From: Thermodesulfobacteriota bacterium
GTDB lineage: Bacteria; Desulfobacterota; S145-22
Assembly (NCBI GenBank): GCA_024763435.1
Contig: JANTFN010000003.1
Location: 1 to 32,151, forward strand
Direction: 5' to 3'
DNA: 32,151 bases
In this document: positions 1 to 7,739 of the stretch, piece after piece
Layout: the number at the start of each line of letters is the position of its first letter
How positions within the stretch are numbered: the first letter of the stretch is position 1
Position numbers and translations under genes: made by a program
Notes under the pieces: model-generated
The model's input: the letters and a program-made list of their open reading frames with translations, nothing else
What the model was told of the DNA's origin: nothing
The model's database searches: none

Positions 1-426
1 GCCGTGGGCGTCATGATCGGCATTTACGGCAACTCCCTGGAGGAGGCTTTTTACACTTCACCCCAGGTGGATACGGACGGCAACCCTCTCAATGGCAAGT
101 ACAAATATGAACTGCGCTTCGAAAAAGGACACCTGCCCCCGGTCAATCTCTTCTGGTCCATCACCATGTACAAGCTCCCCGAGCGGCTGCTGGTGGAGAA
201 TTCCATCCATCGCTACTCCATCGGAGACCGTACCAAAGGCCTCAAATATGGCAAGGACGGATCGCTGACCATCTACATTCAGCACGCACCGCCTAAAGGC
301 GACAGGAAGGCGAACTGGCTTCCCGCGCCGGATGGTCCCTTTTTCATGGTCGGCCGGTTTTATGGACCCAAGCCCGAGCTGATGGACGGCTCTTATGAGA
401 TGCCTGCCCCGCAACGGGTTAAATAG
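1..426 (+). CDS. DUF1254/DUF1214 protein, C-terminal part (5' end outside window)
   Basis: The reading frame is open at the first base, so the N-terminus lies outside the window and 141 codons remain. The residues match the C-terminal DUF1214 domain: a conserved FWSITMY strand, a YSIGDRTKGLKYGKDGSL stretch and a closing FFMVGRFYGP segment. The family is widespread and usually exported, with no settled biochemical role. The next gene encodes the same family with the same landmarks (FWSVTLY, YNKDGSVDLYI), so this is a tandem paralogue pair. It stops with TAG; a second in-frame stop follows ten codons later, overlapping the start codon of the next gene. Confidence 0.85.
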   Translation, partial: AVGVMIGIYGNSLEEAFYTSPQVDTDGNPLNGKYKYELRFEKGHLPPVNLFWSITMYKLPERLLVENSIHRYSIGDRTKGLKYGKDGSLTIYIQHAPPKGDRKANWLPAPDGPFFMVGRFYGPKPELMDGSYEMPAPQRVK

Positions 427-452
427 ATAGTTTTTGAAAGGAGAAATATCCT

Positions 453-1949
453 ATGAAAAAATCCATTTTTAGCAACATGCTCTTTGCTGTCCTGATTGTT
501 TTCTCACCCCTCTCTTCTGTTGCAGCGACCGTTTCCCTTGATAAGGCGAAGCTCGTCGGTGACGAGACTGTGAATACCCCATACGGCACGGCGCAGATCG
601 AACATAACTTCATCAACATCGGCTCCCAGGAGCTATTTGACGCCATGGATTTCCAGCGTGCCTCCCAAGCCTATATCTGGTCCACGCCGGCCGTCTCTTT
701 CAAGCAGTGGCAGGTCGCCCAGGCCAAGACTTTCGGAGCCACAAAGCTCGGTGACTTTGTGGTCTACAAGACCCTGAAGGAAAAGCGGGGCATTGTCACC
801 GCCAACCTGACCACACCCTATGTCATCAACTTCCTTTCCCTCGCCGACGGGTCCATCAAGGTCAAGGTGCCTGCCGGGCCCATTGCCGGGATGTTCCTCG
901 ACCTCTGGCAGCGCCCGATCTGCGATATCGGCCAGACCGGACCGGACCAGGGCAAGGGCGGTACATACATCATTGTCGGCCCTGAGGACGACAAAACGAA
1001 ATATGAGGGAAAGGCCGGTTTCGTCTATCAGTCGGAAACCAACAATATCTTCATCGGCCTGCGTCTGCTTGACTCCTCTCCTGAGTTCGAGAAAAAGATC
1101 CAGAAAGAACTAAACGTGGCCCGGGTCGGCGAGAGCTTCAAGCCCATTCGTTTTATCAAGGGGGTGGACAAAGAGTGGTCCGCCACCGCCCCGCGGGGCA
1201 TGGACTATTGGAAACTGCTTAGCCAGATTTATCAGGAAGAGCCAACCCGGGAGCAGGACAAGCTCTTTGCCGCCATGCTCGAGCCTCTGGGTATCCAAAA
1301 AGGGAAGAATTTCGCGCCCGACGAGCGACAGCGGAAAATTCTGCTCAAAGGAGCGGCTATGGGTGAATTGATGCTGAGGAACATGCAGACCAACCCGCGT
1401 TTCGCGAAACCTTACTGGCCGGGCACCCATTGGTACAAGAGCTTTGATTTCACCGTGCCCCAGATCACCAAAGAGAAGGTAGAGCTGGACGAGCGCGCCG
1501 TCTGGTTCTACGAGGCGGTAACCTCCTCAGAAGGTATGGTGAATCCCACACCGGGCAAGGGCCAGGTCTACATGACCACTAAGTACGACTCAAAGGGCAA
1601 GCTCCTGCGGGCGGACAAGACCTACCGCCTGCATGTACCGAAGGATGTGCCAGTCGCCCAGTTTTGGTCGGTTACGCTTTACAGCGAGGATACCCGGAGA
1701 CCATACGACAATGGGGGCAAAGACATAGCCAGCATCAGCCTTGACTCCAAAATGAAGCAGCTTCAGTACAACAAAGACGGCTCAGTTGACCTCTATATAG
1801 GGGCTAAAGCTCCTAAGGGAATGGAATCCAACTTTATGAAAACCGTTGGTAAGGACGGTTGGTTTGTCTATTTCAGGCTGTATGCTCCAACTGAACCGTT
1901 CTTTGACAAGTCGTTTTCCTTGCCCGATTTCGAGGAAATCACTTTTTGA
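453..1949 (+). CDS. Exported DUF1254/DUF1214 protein
   Basis: This 498-residue protein has a typical signal peptide: MKK, a hydrophobic stretch, then SSVAA around residue 25. The DUF1254 domain fills roughly residues 45-200 and the DUF1214 domain roughly residues 370-495 (FWSVTLYSEDTRRPYDNGG, then FFDKSFSLPDFEEI at the end). The length fits full-length two-domain members. A good ribosome site (AAAGGAGAA) sits seven or so bases before the ATG. It lies 26 bp after the upstream paralogue and is probably co-transcribed. The molecular function of the family is not established. A periplasmic or envelope location follows from the signal peptide. Confidence 0.88.
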   Translation: MKKSIFSNMLFAVLIVFSPLSSVAATVSLDKAKLVGDETVNTPYGTAQIEHNFINIGSQELFDAMDFQRASQAYIWSTPAVSFKQWQVAQAKTFGATKLGDFVVYKTLKEKRGIVTANLTTPYVINFLSLADGSIKVKVPAGPIAGMFLDLWQRPICDIGQTGPDQGKGGTYIIVGPEDDKTKYEGKAGFVYQSETNNIFIGLRLLDSSPEFEKKIQKELNVARVGESFKPIRFIKGVDKEWSATAPRGMDYWKLLSQIYQEEPTREQDKLFAAMLEPLGIQKGKNFAPDERQRKILLKGAAMGELMLRNMQTNPRFAKPYWPGTHWYKSFDFTVPQITKEKVELDERAVWFYEAVTSSEGMVNPTPGKGQVYMTTKYDSKGKLLRADKTYRLHVPKDVPVAQFWSVTLYSEDTRRPYDNGGKDIASISLDSKMKQLQYNKDGSVDLYIGAKAPKGMESNFMKTVGKDGWFVYFRLYAPTEPFFDKSFSLPDFEEITF

Positions 1950-1956
1950 TTGAATC

Positions 1957-1984
1957 AGCTAACGACTTCACCGGACGTTGGGCG
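1957..1984 (+). other. attC-like scrap after the DUF1254 gene
   Basis: Just after the stop codon the sequence runs GCTAAC, CTTCA, then ACGTTGGGC. The GTTGGGC at 1977-1983 fits the integron core GTTRRRY. A similar arrangement (GCTAAC, CTTCA, ACGTTAAAT) occurs at 4359-4376. The spacing is far too short for a complete attC and no clean partner core is visible. This is at most a remnant, and chance is possible. Confidence 0.2.
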
Positions 1985-1992
1985 AAGAGGTA

Positions 1993-2451
1993 ATGAAAAT
2001 GGAAGTCAGGCCATTCGATCCAAGAGATGAAGCTGCTGTCGTCCAGTTGTGGAAGGACTGCGGTTTGGTTGTTTCTTGGAATGATCCCCATAAGGACATC
2101 CAGCGCAAGCTTAAAATGCAACCTCAAATGTTCCTCGTTGGATGTTCAGATGAATAGATTATTTCCACTGTCATGGTTGGTTACGACGGCCATCGTGGTT
2201 GGATCAACTATCTTGCCGTACATCCCGGCTACCAGCGTACCGGAATCGGGAGGCACATGATGGAAGAAGCTGAAAACCGTCTTCGAAAAACTGGATGCCC
2301 GAAGATCAATTTACAGGTCCGCAGTAGCAACACTGCGGTGATTGAATTTTATAAGGCAATCGGGTTCATGCCTGATGATGTTGTCAGTTTCGGCAAGCGT
2401 CTTAACCCGGATGATGGAGTAGAACAAATTGCTGGAGAGGGATGTTCGTAA
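1993..2451 (+). pseudogene. GNAT acetyltransferase (YpeA-like) interrupted by an in-frame TAG
   Basis: From the ATG at 1993 the frame reads a normal GNAT N-terminus (MKMEVRPFDPRDEAAVVQLW, then a WNDP stretch). It meets TAG at 2155-2157 (codon 55) and continues in the same frame for 97 more sense codons to TAA. The downstream half carries the acetyl-CoA-binding motif (VHPGYQRTGIGRHMM) and the usual family end (YKAIGFMPDDVVSFGKRL). The whole is 152 codons, close to the roughly 140-residue YpeA-type enzymes. The TAG replaces a position that could be a CAG glutamine one base away. Without read-through, neither the 54-residue head nor a restart at 2173 would give a complete fold. Either this is a recent nonsense mutation or the amber codon is suppressed. 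Confidence 0.82.
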
Positions 2452-2491
2452 ACTCGTGCTTCCCAGCTCAACTCGGGGATTGGCCACAGAA

Positions 2492-2824
2492 ATGAAACTA
2501 ACTGAACGAGCCAGATCGATCATCAAATGGTCCTCGCAAGAGATCGCCTTCTATCGCGTTGTGCTGAAGCATCCTCGGACTCCTCATACATCACGGTTCT
2601 TGCTGGGCGCGGCAATAACCTATGCGGTCTCGCCTATTGACCTGATTCCGGATTTCATCCCGGTGATTGGGCATCTCGACGACGTGATTGTCTTGCCCGT
2701 TCTGATCTGGCTTGCACTTCGGCTGATTCCAAAGGATGTGATTGCAGAGTGTAGGAATCGACAGAAAGAGAATGCGAGCGGCCAACAATGTGTTCAAGCT
2801 AACGCTGAGGACGGCGCGTTTTAG
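2492..2824 (+). CDS. DUF1232 (YkvA-like) membrane-associated protein
   Basis: This 110-residue protein has the family's core: SRFLLGAAITYAVSPIDLIPDFIPVIGHLDDV in outline, centred on SPIDLIPDFIP, followed by a hydrophobic stretch (VIVLPVLIWLALRLIP). DUF1232 proteins are small, poorly characterised and associated with the membrane. I chose the ATG at 2492 because the longer open frame from 2429 overlaps the end of the acetyltransferase and adds non-conserved residues. The hydrophilic tail (about residues 90-110) lies over DNA that resembles one half of an attC site (2781-2799), so the end of the protein may be acquired sequence. Confidence 0.8.
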   Translation: MKLTERARSIIKWSSQEIAFYRVVLKHPRTPHTSRFLLGAAITYAVSPIDLIPDFIPVIGHLDDVIVLPVLIWLALRLIPKDVIAECRNRQKENASGQQCVQANAEDGAF

Positions 2825-2852
2825 CACCACGGTGTGCGAAAGATGACAAAAA

Positions 2853-3107
2853 ATGAATAAGAGAAAGATTCTTCAAAAAATACTTTCAGGTTCAAAAAAC
2901 ATAAGGTTCTCTGATATGGTAAATCTTATTCAAGGTTTTGGCTTCACTTTATCAAGAACAGATGTGAGTCATCATATTTTCACTCGGCCAGACATTCTGA
3001 AACTTGTCAACCTGCAAAATGTGAAAGGTCAGGTGAAGCCATATCAGATTCGTCAATTTCTGAAGCTTGTCGAGAGATATAATCTGAAATTGGAGGAGAA
3101 CGAATAA
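2853..3107 (+). CDS. hicA: HicA-family mRNA interferase toxin
   Basis: This 84-residue protein is slightly longer than typical HicA toxins. It has the family's double-stranded-RNA-binding-like fold in outline: an N-terminal helix (DMVNLIQGFGFTLSRT), the conserved serine-histidine strand (VSHHIF) and the second strand (LVNLQNVKGQVKPYQIRQFL). Known HicA toxins cleave mRNA and need the strand histidine, which is present here. Its stop overlaps the antitoxin start (TAATG), the usual hicAB arrangement. The toxin frame looks intact while the antitoxin next to it carries an amber codon, which is unexpected for a live toxin. Either HicA is inactive or not expressed, or HicB is still made by suppression. 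Confidence 0.85.
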   Translation: MNKRKILQKILSGSKNIRFSDMVNLIQGFGFTLSRTDVSHHIFTRPDILKLVNLQNVKGQVKPYQIRQFLKLVERYNLKLEENE

Positions 3108-3358
3108 TGCGCGACTACCATATGAATATTTTTTATTCCCAAGGTGAAGGTGGGTAGATTGCTGACATCCCTGATCTTGAAGCATGTTCAGCATTTTGTG
3201 ATACCCCTGATGAGGCGTTTCATGAAGTTCAAAAGGCCAAATCTCTTTGGATTGAGGCCGCCAAATCGGAAGGTAAGCCAATCCCGCTGCCTAAGTATCG
3301 GCCGGTTATTTATCAAGCACAATTTGCTTGGCAGGAAAAAACCGAACAAAGAAATTGA
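3107..3358 (+). pseudogene. hicB: HicB-family antitoxin interrupted by an in-frame TAG
   Basis: The frame begins at the ATG overlapping the hicA stop and reads MRDYHMNIFYSQGEGG. It hits TAG at 3155-3157 (codon 17) and continues in frame to TGA as IADIPDLEACSAFCDTPDEA and onward through a conserved helix to YRPVIY. In HicB proteins the interrupted position is normally the aromatic residue of a GGY(I/V)A motif, so TAG replaces TAC or TAT by one base. The rest, 66 sense codons, is intact, with no frameshift. No plausible internal restart would restore the N-terminal strand. This is the second single-amber gene within 1 kb. Confidence 0.85.
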
Positions 3359-3364
3359 GATGGA

Positions 3365-3390
3365 TTTTGAAAAGCTAATGCTTTTCAAAA
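3365..3390 (+). terminator. Perfect hairpin after hicB
   Basis: The sequence TTTTGAAAAGC, loop TAAT, GCTTTTCAAAA forms an 11-bp perfect stem seven bases after the hicB stop. It is not followed by a T-run, so it may act as a weak terminator, a 3'-end stabiliser or a bidirectional signal. Confidence 0.5.
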
Positions 3391-3438
3391 CCACTCATAC
3401 CCGACATTCGGCATATCAATAAAAGGAGGAAGTTATTT

Positions 3439-3852
3439 ATGAAGTACTTCAAAAAGCTGTCATTGGTATTTTCAGCTGGTTGTTTGGGCGCGTTCGTAAA
3501 TAGTCTTGTGGTGTGGTTATTTGGCTTGCTCGGCATCACGGCTGCCTTCGGAGTTCATATTGCTCCAGCCTTAACAAAAGGTTGGTTATACCCTCGGATT
3601 ATTTGGGGTGGTATATGGGGCATTATTTTACTTGTGCCGCTGATCAAGAAGTCAAATATTTTAAATGGGATTGTACTGAGCATTGCGCCCACCTTGGTTA
3701 CTCTGCTTGTTGTCTTTCCTTCAAAGGGAAAGGGAATGATGGGGTTAGAGCTTGGCGCTCTTACTCCTATATTTCCGCTGATATTCAATTCGATATGGGG
3801 TGCCGTAGCTGGGGCATGGTTTAGTATTGTGAACGAGAATAGACATATCTGA
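3439..3852 (+). CDS. Small multi-pass membrane protein of unknown function
   Basis: The 137-residue product has about four hydrophobic segments: residues 7-35, 50-70, 75-95 and 105-130. Short glycine- and tryptophan-rich turns separate them (WGGIWGIILLVPL; FNSIWGAVAGAWF). The two IWG-containing segments suggest an internal duplication. A strong ribosome site (AAAGGAGG) precedes the ATG by about ten bases. It resembles small hypothetical inner-membrane proteins, but I do not recognise a named family. No operon partner is evident; it stands alone between the hicAB hairpin and the CsaA-like gene. Confidence 0.7.
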   Translation: MKYFKKLSLVFSAGCLGAFVNSLVVWLFGLLGITAAFGVHIAPALTKGWLYPRIIWGGIWGIILLVPLIKKSNILNGIVLSIAPTLVTLLVVFPSKGKGMMGLELGALTPIFPLIFNSIWGAVAGAWFSIVNENRHI

Positions 3853-3972
3853 TAACAGAGTAATGCAGAAAGCCGAACGAATCACGCCACCTGACCGTTG
3901 CTCCGCAGGTGCTCTATGGCAGCAGGTGAGTTTTCACATTGTATGTAAAAAAATATATTACGAGGTTTTAAA

Positions 3973-4326
3973 ATGCAACCAGCTCCAATAAAAGACGTTA
4001 TCTCTTTCGAAGATTTTGAAAAAATAGATATCAGAGTGGGTACTATTATTTCTGTCAGTGAGGTTGAAAAATCAAATAAACTGATGAAGTTAACCGTGGA
4101 TTTTGGTGATCACACGAGATCAATCCTCGCAGGCATAAAACAAGAACGTGATAACCCAAAAGAAATAGAAAATAAACAAGCTCTTTTTGTTCTCAATTTG
4201 CCTGAAAAAAAGATGGCCGGTGAAGTATCACAAGGAATGCTCTTTGATATTGGTTATGCAGATAAGGTTACCCCATGCCTCGCCATTCCAGAAGTACCGG
4301 TTCCAAATGGCTCAAGGGCAGGATAA
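3973..4326 (+). CDS. csaA: CsaA-like tRNA-binding-domain protein
   Basis: This 117-residue protein has the tRNA-binding OB fold of the CsaA and MetG-C-terminal type. It begins FEDFEKIDIRVGTIISVSEV, continues with KLMKLTVDFGDHTRSILAGI, and ends with the conserved MAGEVSQGMLFD stretch. CsaA proteins (about 110 residues) act as dimeric chaperone-like or tRNA-binding proteins. The gene is more AT-rich than the envelope genes downstream, consistent with separate acquisition. The stop codon is followed at once by an attC-like sequence (4327-4379), the position a cassette recombination site would have. Confidence 0.85.
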   Translation: MQPAPIKDVISFEDFEKIDIRVGTIISVSEVEKSNKLMKLTVDFGDHTRSILAGIKQERDNPKEIENKQALFVLNLPEKKMAGEVSQGMLFDIGYADKVTPCLAIPEVPVPNGSRAG

Positions 4327-4379
4327 ATGGCATACAACCAGTCGTTCCACCGGACTCGCTAACTTCAACGTTAAATGGC
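4327..4379 (+). other. Candidate attC-like site (integron cassette end)
   Basis: Directly after the csaA stop there is a roughly 53-bp stretch containing ACAACCAGTCGTTCCACCGG and ending in CAACGTTAAATGGC. GTTAAAT at 4370-4376 fits the core GTTRRRY, and the left end ATACAAC fits six of seven positions of RYYYAAC. Its ends, GGCATACAAC and GTTAAATGGC, are imperfect inverted complements (seven of ten). Short attC sites commonly show an AAC, TCG, CCA, CGGAC order on the left side. No integrase gene is in the window. Confidence 0.35.
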
Positions 4380-4397
4380 ACAATCTGGAGCCGCCCA

Positions 4398-4990
4398 ATG
4401 AGAAAATTCACAAAGAAGATCATGCATACCAGTGTATTCCAAAACGGTCTAAACGGCGGAAATCCTTGTCCCGTTGTCCTTGATGGAGATGACTTAACTT
4501 GATAGGTGAAGAAACCGTAAAAATGGCCAATGACAACGGTTGCTACATTAGCCCGCAGACAGGTGTATATTTGTCGCCTGCCCCGGATAGTTTCACGCCT
4601 GAGCAAAAAGAACGACAAAAACAGGCTGCCGACGGATTGGAGAGCCTGATGACACTGTGCATAAAACACAATGCAAAAATCGGTTTTGGCAGCGACCTGA
4701 TTATGGACCAAAAAGAAGCCCTTAATCAGGAATTTACAAATCGTACAAAGTGGTTTTCAAATGCAGAAATTTTGAGACAGGCAACTGCTATTAATGGTGA
4801 AATTTTAGCGCTGTCCGGCCCACGCAATCCTTATCCCGGTAAACTTGGGGTTATTGAAGAAGGGGCTTTGGTCGACATCCTCTTGATTGACGGAAACCCG
4901 CTGGAGGATATCTCCATCTTGTTGGAACCTGAAGAGAATCTTGCCCTGGTCATGAAAGACGGCAAGATTTATAAGAATACAATTGGTTGA
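4398..4990 (+). pseudogene. Amidohydrolase remnant with internal deletion
   Basis: The C-terminal piece (open from 4499, about 163 codons) is clearly the end of a metal-dependent amidohydrolase. It has EETVKMANDNGCYISP, then the metal-site strand KIGFGSDLIM, then LRQATAINGEILALSG, and the closing GALVDILLIDGNPLEDISIL. Family members normally exceed 380 residues, so most of the barrel is missing, including the N-terminal HxH. From the ATG at 4398 a different frame gives about 34 residues ending NGGNPCPVVLDGDDLT. This resembles the start of such enzymes, and the frame stops exactly where the C-terminal frame opens. I infer one gene with a large internal deletion. The N-terminal match is weak; the C-terminal assignment is firm. 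Confidence 0.7.
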
Positions 4991-5043
4991 TTGTTGAGGA
5001 AAAATCTTACCTTCTATCTAGTTGATGGCCGCATGGGGTTGGT

Positions 5044-5553
5044 ATGCTCGACATTCTTGAATTCATCGCCGTGGTCGCCGCCGGAATCTACGGCATTCTC
5101 CACGCCCGGGCAAAACGCATGGATCTTATCGGCGTTTTCACCGTCGCCTTTTTAACCGCCCTTGGAGGGGGAACGCTTCGGGACCTGATCCTGGATCGCG
5201 ACCCCATTTTCTGGATCCGGCATCAGGAATATGCCATCGCTGTTTTTGTGATGGTCCTTCTGGCAAGTTTTTTTAAACAGTTTCCTCCGAAATTGGAGCG
5301 CGCCCTGTACATTCCCGATGCCGTTGGCCTGGCGCTTTTCACGATCCTGGGCGCCGATTACGCCCTGCAGGCGGATGTGCCGCTTTTTGCGGCGGCCATT
5401 ATCGGCGTGGTAAACGGTGCCTTCGGCGGGGTCATCGCCGACATCATGTGCGACAAGATACCGAGCCTCTTTGTCGGCGGGCCATTATACGCAACCTGCG
5501 CCTTTCTCGGTGCCTGGATCTTTTTCGGTTTACTGCACCTGCTGCCCGGGTGA
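5044..5553 (+). CDS. TRIC/UPF0126-family membrane protein (YicG-like)
   Basis: The 169-residue membrane protein contains the family's duplicated signature. The first copy is FLTALGGGTLRDLILDRDPIFWI (residues about 37-60) and the second NGAFGGVIADIMCDKIPSLF (about 124-143), each on a three-helix unit. Structural work on the family describes trimeric cation channels. It is about 35 residues shorter than typical YicG proteins, ending right after the last helix (AWIFFGLLHLLPG), so the cytoplasmic tail is missing. It starts 53 bp after the amidohydrolase remnant and appears to mark the return to core sequence. Confidence 0.88.
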   Translation: MLDILEFIAVVAAGIYGILHARAKRMDLIGVFTVAFLTALGGGTLRDLILDRDPIFWIRHQEYAIAVFVMVLLASFFKQFPPKLERALYIPDAVGLALFTILGADYALQADVPLFAAAIIGVVNGAFGGVIADIMCDKIPSLFVGGPLYATCAFLGAWIFFGLLHLLPG

Positions 5554-5661
5554 TTTGGCCGTGAATAATAACTCTGGCAGTGTCGCGGCGTTGCGTGAGA
5601 TTTGATTTTTTTGTGAGATGTCGTCATTTTTTAACGGGCTGATTTGTGCTAAATATTGTCT

Positions 5662-7218
5662 ATGGAGATCATGACCGCGTGGAAAAACCGCCTGCCTGCC
5701 TGGTTTTTGCTTGTCCTTTCAGGAATCCTGCTGACGGTTTCGTTTCCGCCTTTTAACCTTTACGGTTTTGTCTGGATTGCCCTTGTCCCTTTTTTTGTCG
5801 CGATGGCGGGTGAGCGCAGCCCGCGCAAAGGATTCCTGTACGGATTTTTTTTAGGGTTTATCCATGTGTCAACGACCATGTACTGGGTCAGTGTTTCGAT
5901 CTATACCTATGGCAGTATTCCGGCCTTCGGCACGGCTGTGCTTACCTTGGGGTTGATTCTTATTCTCTCTCTTTACTGGGGATTGTTTGGCCTGATTCTG
6001 GCGATACTGAACGGGTATGAAACGGTCTGGCTGATACCTTTTTTTACCGTATTTATTGAATTTCTTAAGGGAGTTCTTTTTACAGGTTTTCCCTGGAATT
6101 TGTTGGGAACGGCCTTGCCGCCGTATCTTGCCATTTCTCAGATTGCGGATATAACAGGGGTCTACGGCCTGAGCTTTCTGATATGTTTTGTAAATTTTTT
6201 TGTTTTTCGCTTTCTTGTCAGATATTTTAAGGGAGAGATTGCACTGATTCTCAGGGAAGGTGTTATCGTTTTTCTGGTGCTTGCGTTGGTCTATGGCTAT
6301 GGCCTGATCCGGGTGGCCGGGATCCAGCAGCGCATAAAGAGATGGAAAAAACTTCGGGTCTGTGTTGTTCAGCCAGATATAAATCAGGCCCTTAAATGGA
6401 CACAACCCTGGGTTAAAAAAGGTCTTGATAAATATCTCCGGATGTCTGAAACGGCTTTAAAGGGGTTTCAGCCTGATTTGATTGTCTGGCCGGAATCTTC
6501 CGTAACTTTCTATTTTAACGAAGAGCCCGGCCTGACGGAGAAAATTCAGGCGTTAACCCGGCAAAACCATTTTGATCTTGTCCTGGGCGCGACGGCCTAC
6601 AAAAAAGGAGAGGAAAAAACAATTTATCACAACTGCGCGTTTGTTATTTCAAAGGCCGGAAAGTTGCTTGATGAATATGACAAGGTGCACCTGGTCCCCT
6701 TTGGTGAGTATATTCCCTTGAGGGGATGGCTGCCCTTTGCGAAGAACATCGTGGGGACAGAAGAAGATTTTACCCCCGGAAGGCAGCTTAACCCGTTAAA
6801 AACTTCCTGCGGACTGGTGGGGGCAACTATTTGCTTTGAAGGAATATTTCCAGCTCTTTCCAGGGAGCTGGTGCGGCGCGGAGCGATACTCCTCGTTAAC
6901 CTGACCAATGATGCCTGGTTTGGGAAAAGCTCGGGGCCTTATCAGCATCTGCGCATGAGTACCTACCGGGCCGTGGAAAACAGGGTTTATTTCGTCCGTG
7001 CCACGGGGACAGGGGTCTCTGCTGTTATTAATCCCCTGGGCCATATTGTGGCAACAATTCCCCTTCAGACCGCGGGGACCATCAGGGGCGTCGTTCGAAA
7101 ACGGGAGGGGCCCGAGACATTTTATACACGGCATGGAGATGTCTTTCTGTTTTTTTGCGTTATTTTTAGCGTATTTATCCTGATTGGGATGGGAATAAAG
7201 AAATTATTTGGTAAATAG
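5662..7218 (+). CDS. lnt: Apolipoprotein N-acyltransferase
   Basis: Lnt adds the third acyl chain to the N-terminal cysteine of outer-membrane lipoproteins in the inner membrane. The 518-residue product has 6-7 hydrophobic segments in the first 220 residues, then a nitrilase-like domain. It has the expected catalytic triad: Glu in LIVWPESS (about E278), Lys in YDKVHLVPFGEYIP (about K341) and Cys in GATICFEGIFP (about C391). Their spacing matches E. coli Lnt, and a final transmembrane segment closes the protein. ATG at 5662 is preferred over a TTG two codons earlier; an ATG at 5671 is possible. It stops with TAG, and a TGA follows two codons later. The thioesterase gene starts 12 bp on. Confidence 0.95.
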   Translation: MEIMTAWKNRLPAWFLLVLSGILLTVSFPPFNLYGFVWIALVPFFVAMAGERSPRKGFLYGFFLGFIHVSTTMYWVSVSIYTYGSIPAFGTAVLTLGLILILSLYWGLFGLILAILNGYETVWLIPFFTVFIEFLKGVLFTGFPWNLLGTALPPYLAISQIADITGVYGLSFLICFVNFFVFRFLVRYFKGEIALILREGVIVFLVLALVYGYGLIRVAGIQQRIKRWKKLRVCVVQPDINQALKWTQPWVKKGLDKYLRMSETALKGFQPDLIVWPESSVTFYFNEEPGLTEKIQALTRQNHFDLVLGATAYKKGEEKTIYHNCAFVISKAGKLLDEYDKVHLVPFGEYIPLRGWLPFAKNIVGTEEDFTPGRQLNPLKTSCGLVGATICFEGIFPALSRELVRRGAILLVNLTNDAWFGKSSGPYQHLRMSTYRAVENRVYFVRATGTGVSAVINPLGHIVATIPLQTAGTIRGVVRKREGPETFYTRHGDVFLFFCVIFSVFILIGMGIKKLFGK

Positions 7219-7230
7219 GGAGGGTGAGAA

Positions 7231-7692
7231 ATGGAAGGGAAAAAGGTCAGCGATTCAAAAGTTGAAATGGCCCAGATGATGCTGCCGGAGGATGCCAATG
7301 TCGCGGGAAATGTTCATGGCGGGACCATTATGAAGCTCATTGATAATGCGGGTGGGGTGGTCGCGCACCGCCATTCGCGGAGCAATGTTGTGACCGTCTC
7401 CATCTCGCAGATGTCGTTTCACGCCCCTGTTTATATTGGAAATGTTGTGTTTCTTAAGGCGAGCGTGAATTATGTTGGCAGGACTTCCATGGAGGTAGGG
7501 ATTCGCGTGGAGGCTGAGGACCTCAATACCGGCAACCGGGTCCACACGGGTTCCGCCTATCTTTCTTATGTCGCTTTGGATAAAAGCGGAAAGCCCGCTG
7601 CTATCCCCCCGCTTATTGTTGAAACGAAAACGGAAAAAAGACGGTACGAAGAGGGCAGAAAACGCCACCTTTTCCGCGCCTCCAAGCGCTGA
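7231..7692 (+). CDS. Acyl-CoA thioesterase, hot-dog fold (YciA/ACOT type)
   Basis: The 153-residue protein is a single hot-dog domain with the acyl-CoA hydrolase signature NVHGGTIMKLIDNAGG (N27, HGG 29-31, D38). The conserved FHAPVYIGNVVFLKASVNYVG strand and a basic tail follow. Enzymes of this type hydrolyse acyl-CoA to free acid and CoA in the cytoplasm. It begins 12 bp after lnt with a good ribosome site (GGGAGGGTG), so the two are probably one transcript. A direct functional link to lipoprotein acylation is only inferred. Confidence 0.9.
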   Translation: MEGKKVSDSKVEMAQMMLPEDANVAGNVHGGTIMKLIDNAGGVVAHRHSRSNVVTVSISQMSFHAPVYIGNVVFLKASVNYVGRTSMEVGIRVEAEDLNTGNRVHTGSAYLSYVALDKSGKPAAIPPLIVETKTEKRRYEEGRKRHLFRASKR

Positions 7693-7739
7693 AAAAGCAG
7701 GTTTTCTCTCTTTTTTTCTGTTTTAAAAACCGGGGTGTG

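Noticed and set aside
1110-1430. Antisense open frames inside the DUF1254 gene, and similar frames opposite the large secreted genes (for example 29820-30527)
   Set aside because: They overlap firmly supported genes and have composition typical of reverse-complement shadows, with no homology or ribosome sites.
3107-3358. Pyrrolysine insertion at the HicB amber codon
   Set aside because: The position is normally a tyrosine-type residue in a small antitoxin and no pyl gene is in the window; general amber suppression or mutation is more plausible.
7693-7739. Possible terminator between the thioesterase and fmdB-like genes (GGTTTT...AAAACC)
   Set aside because: The arms are short and AT-rich with a long loop; not convincing enough to list.
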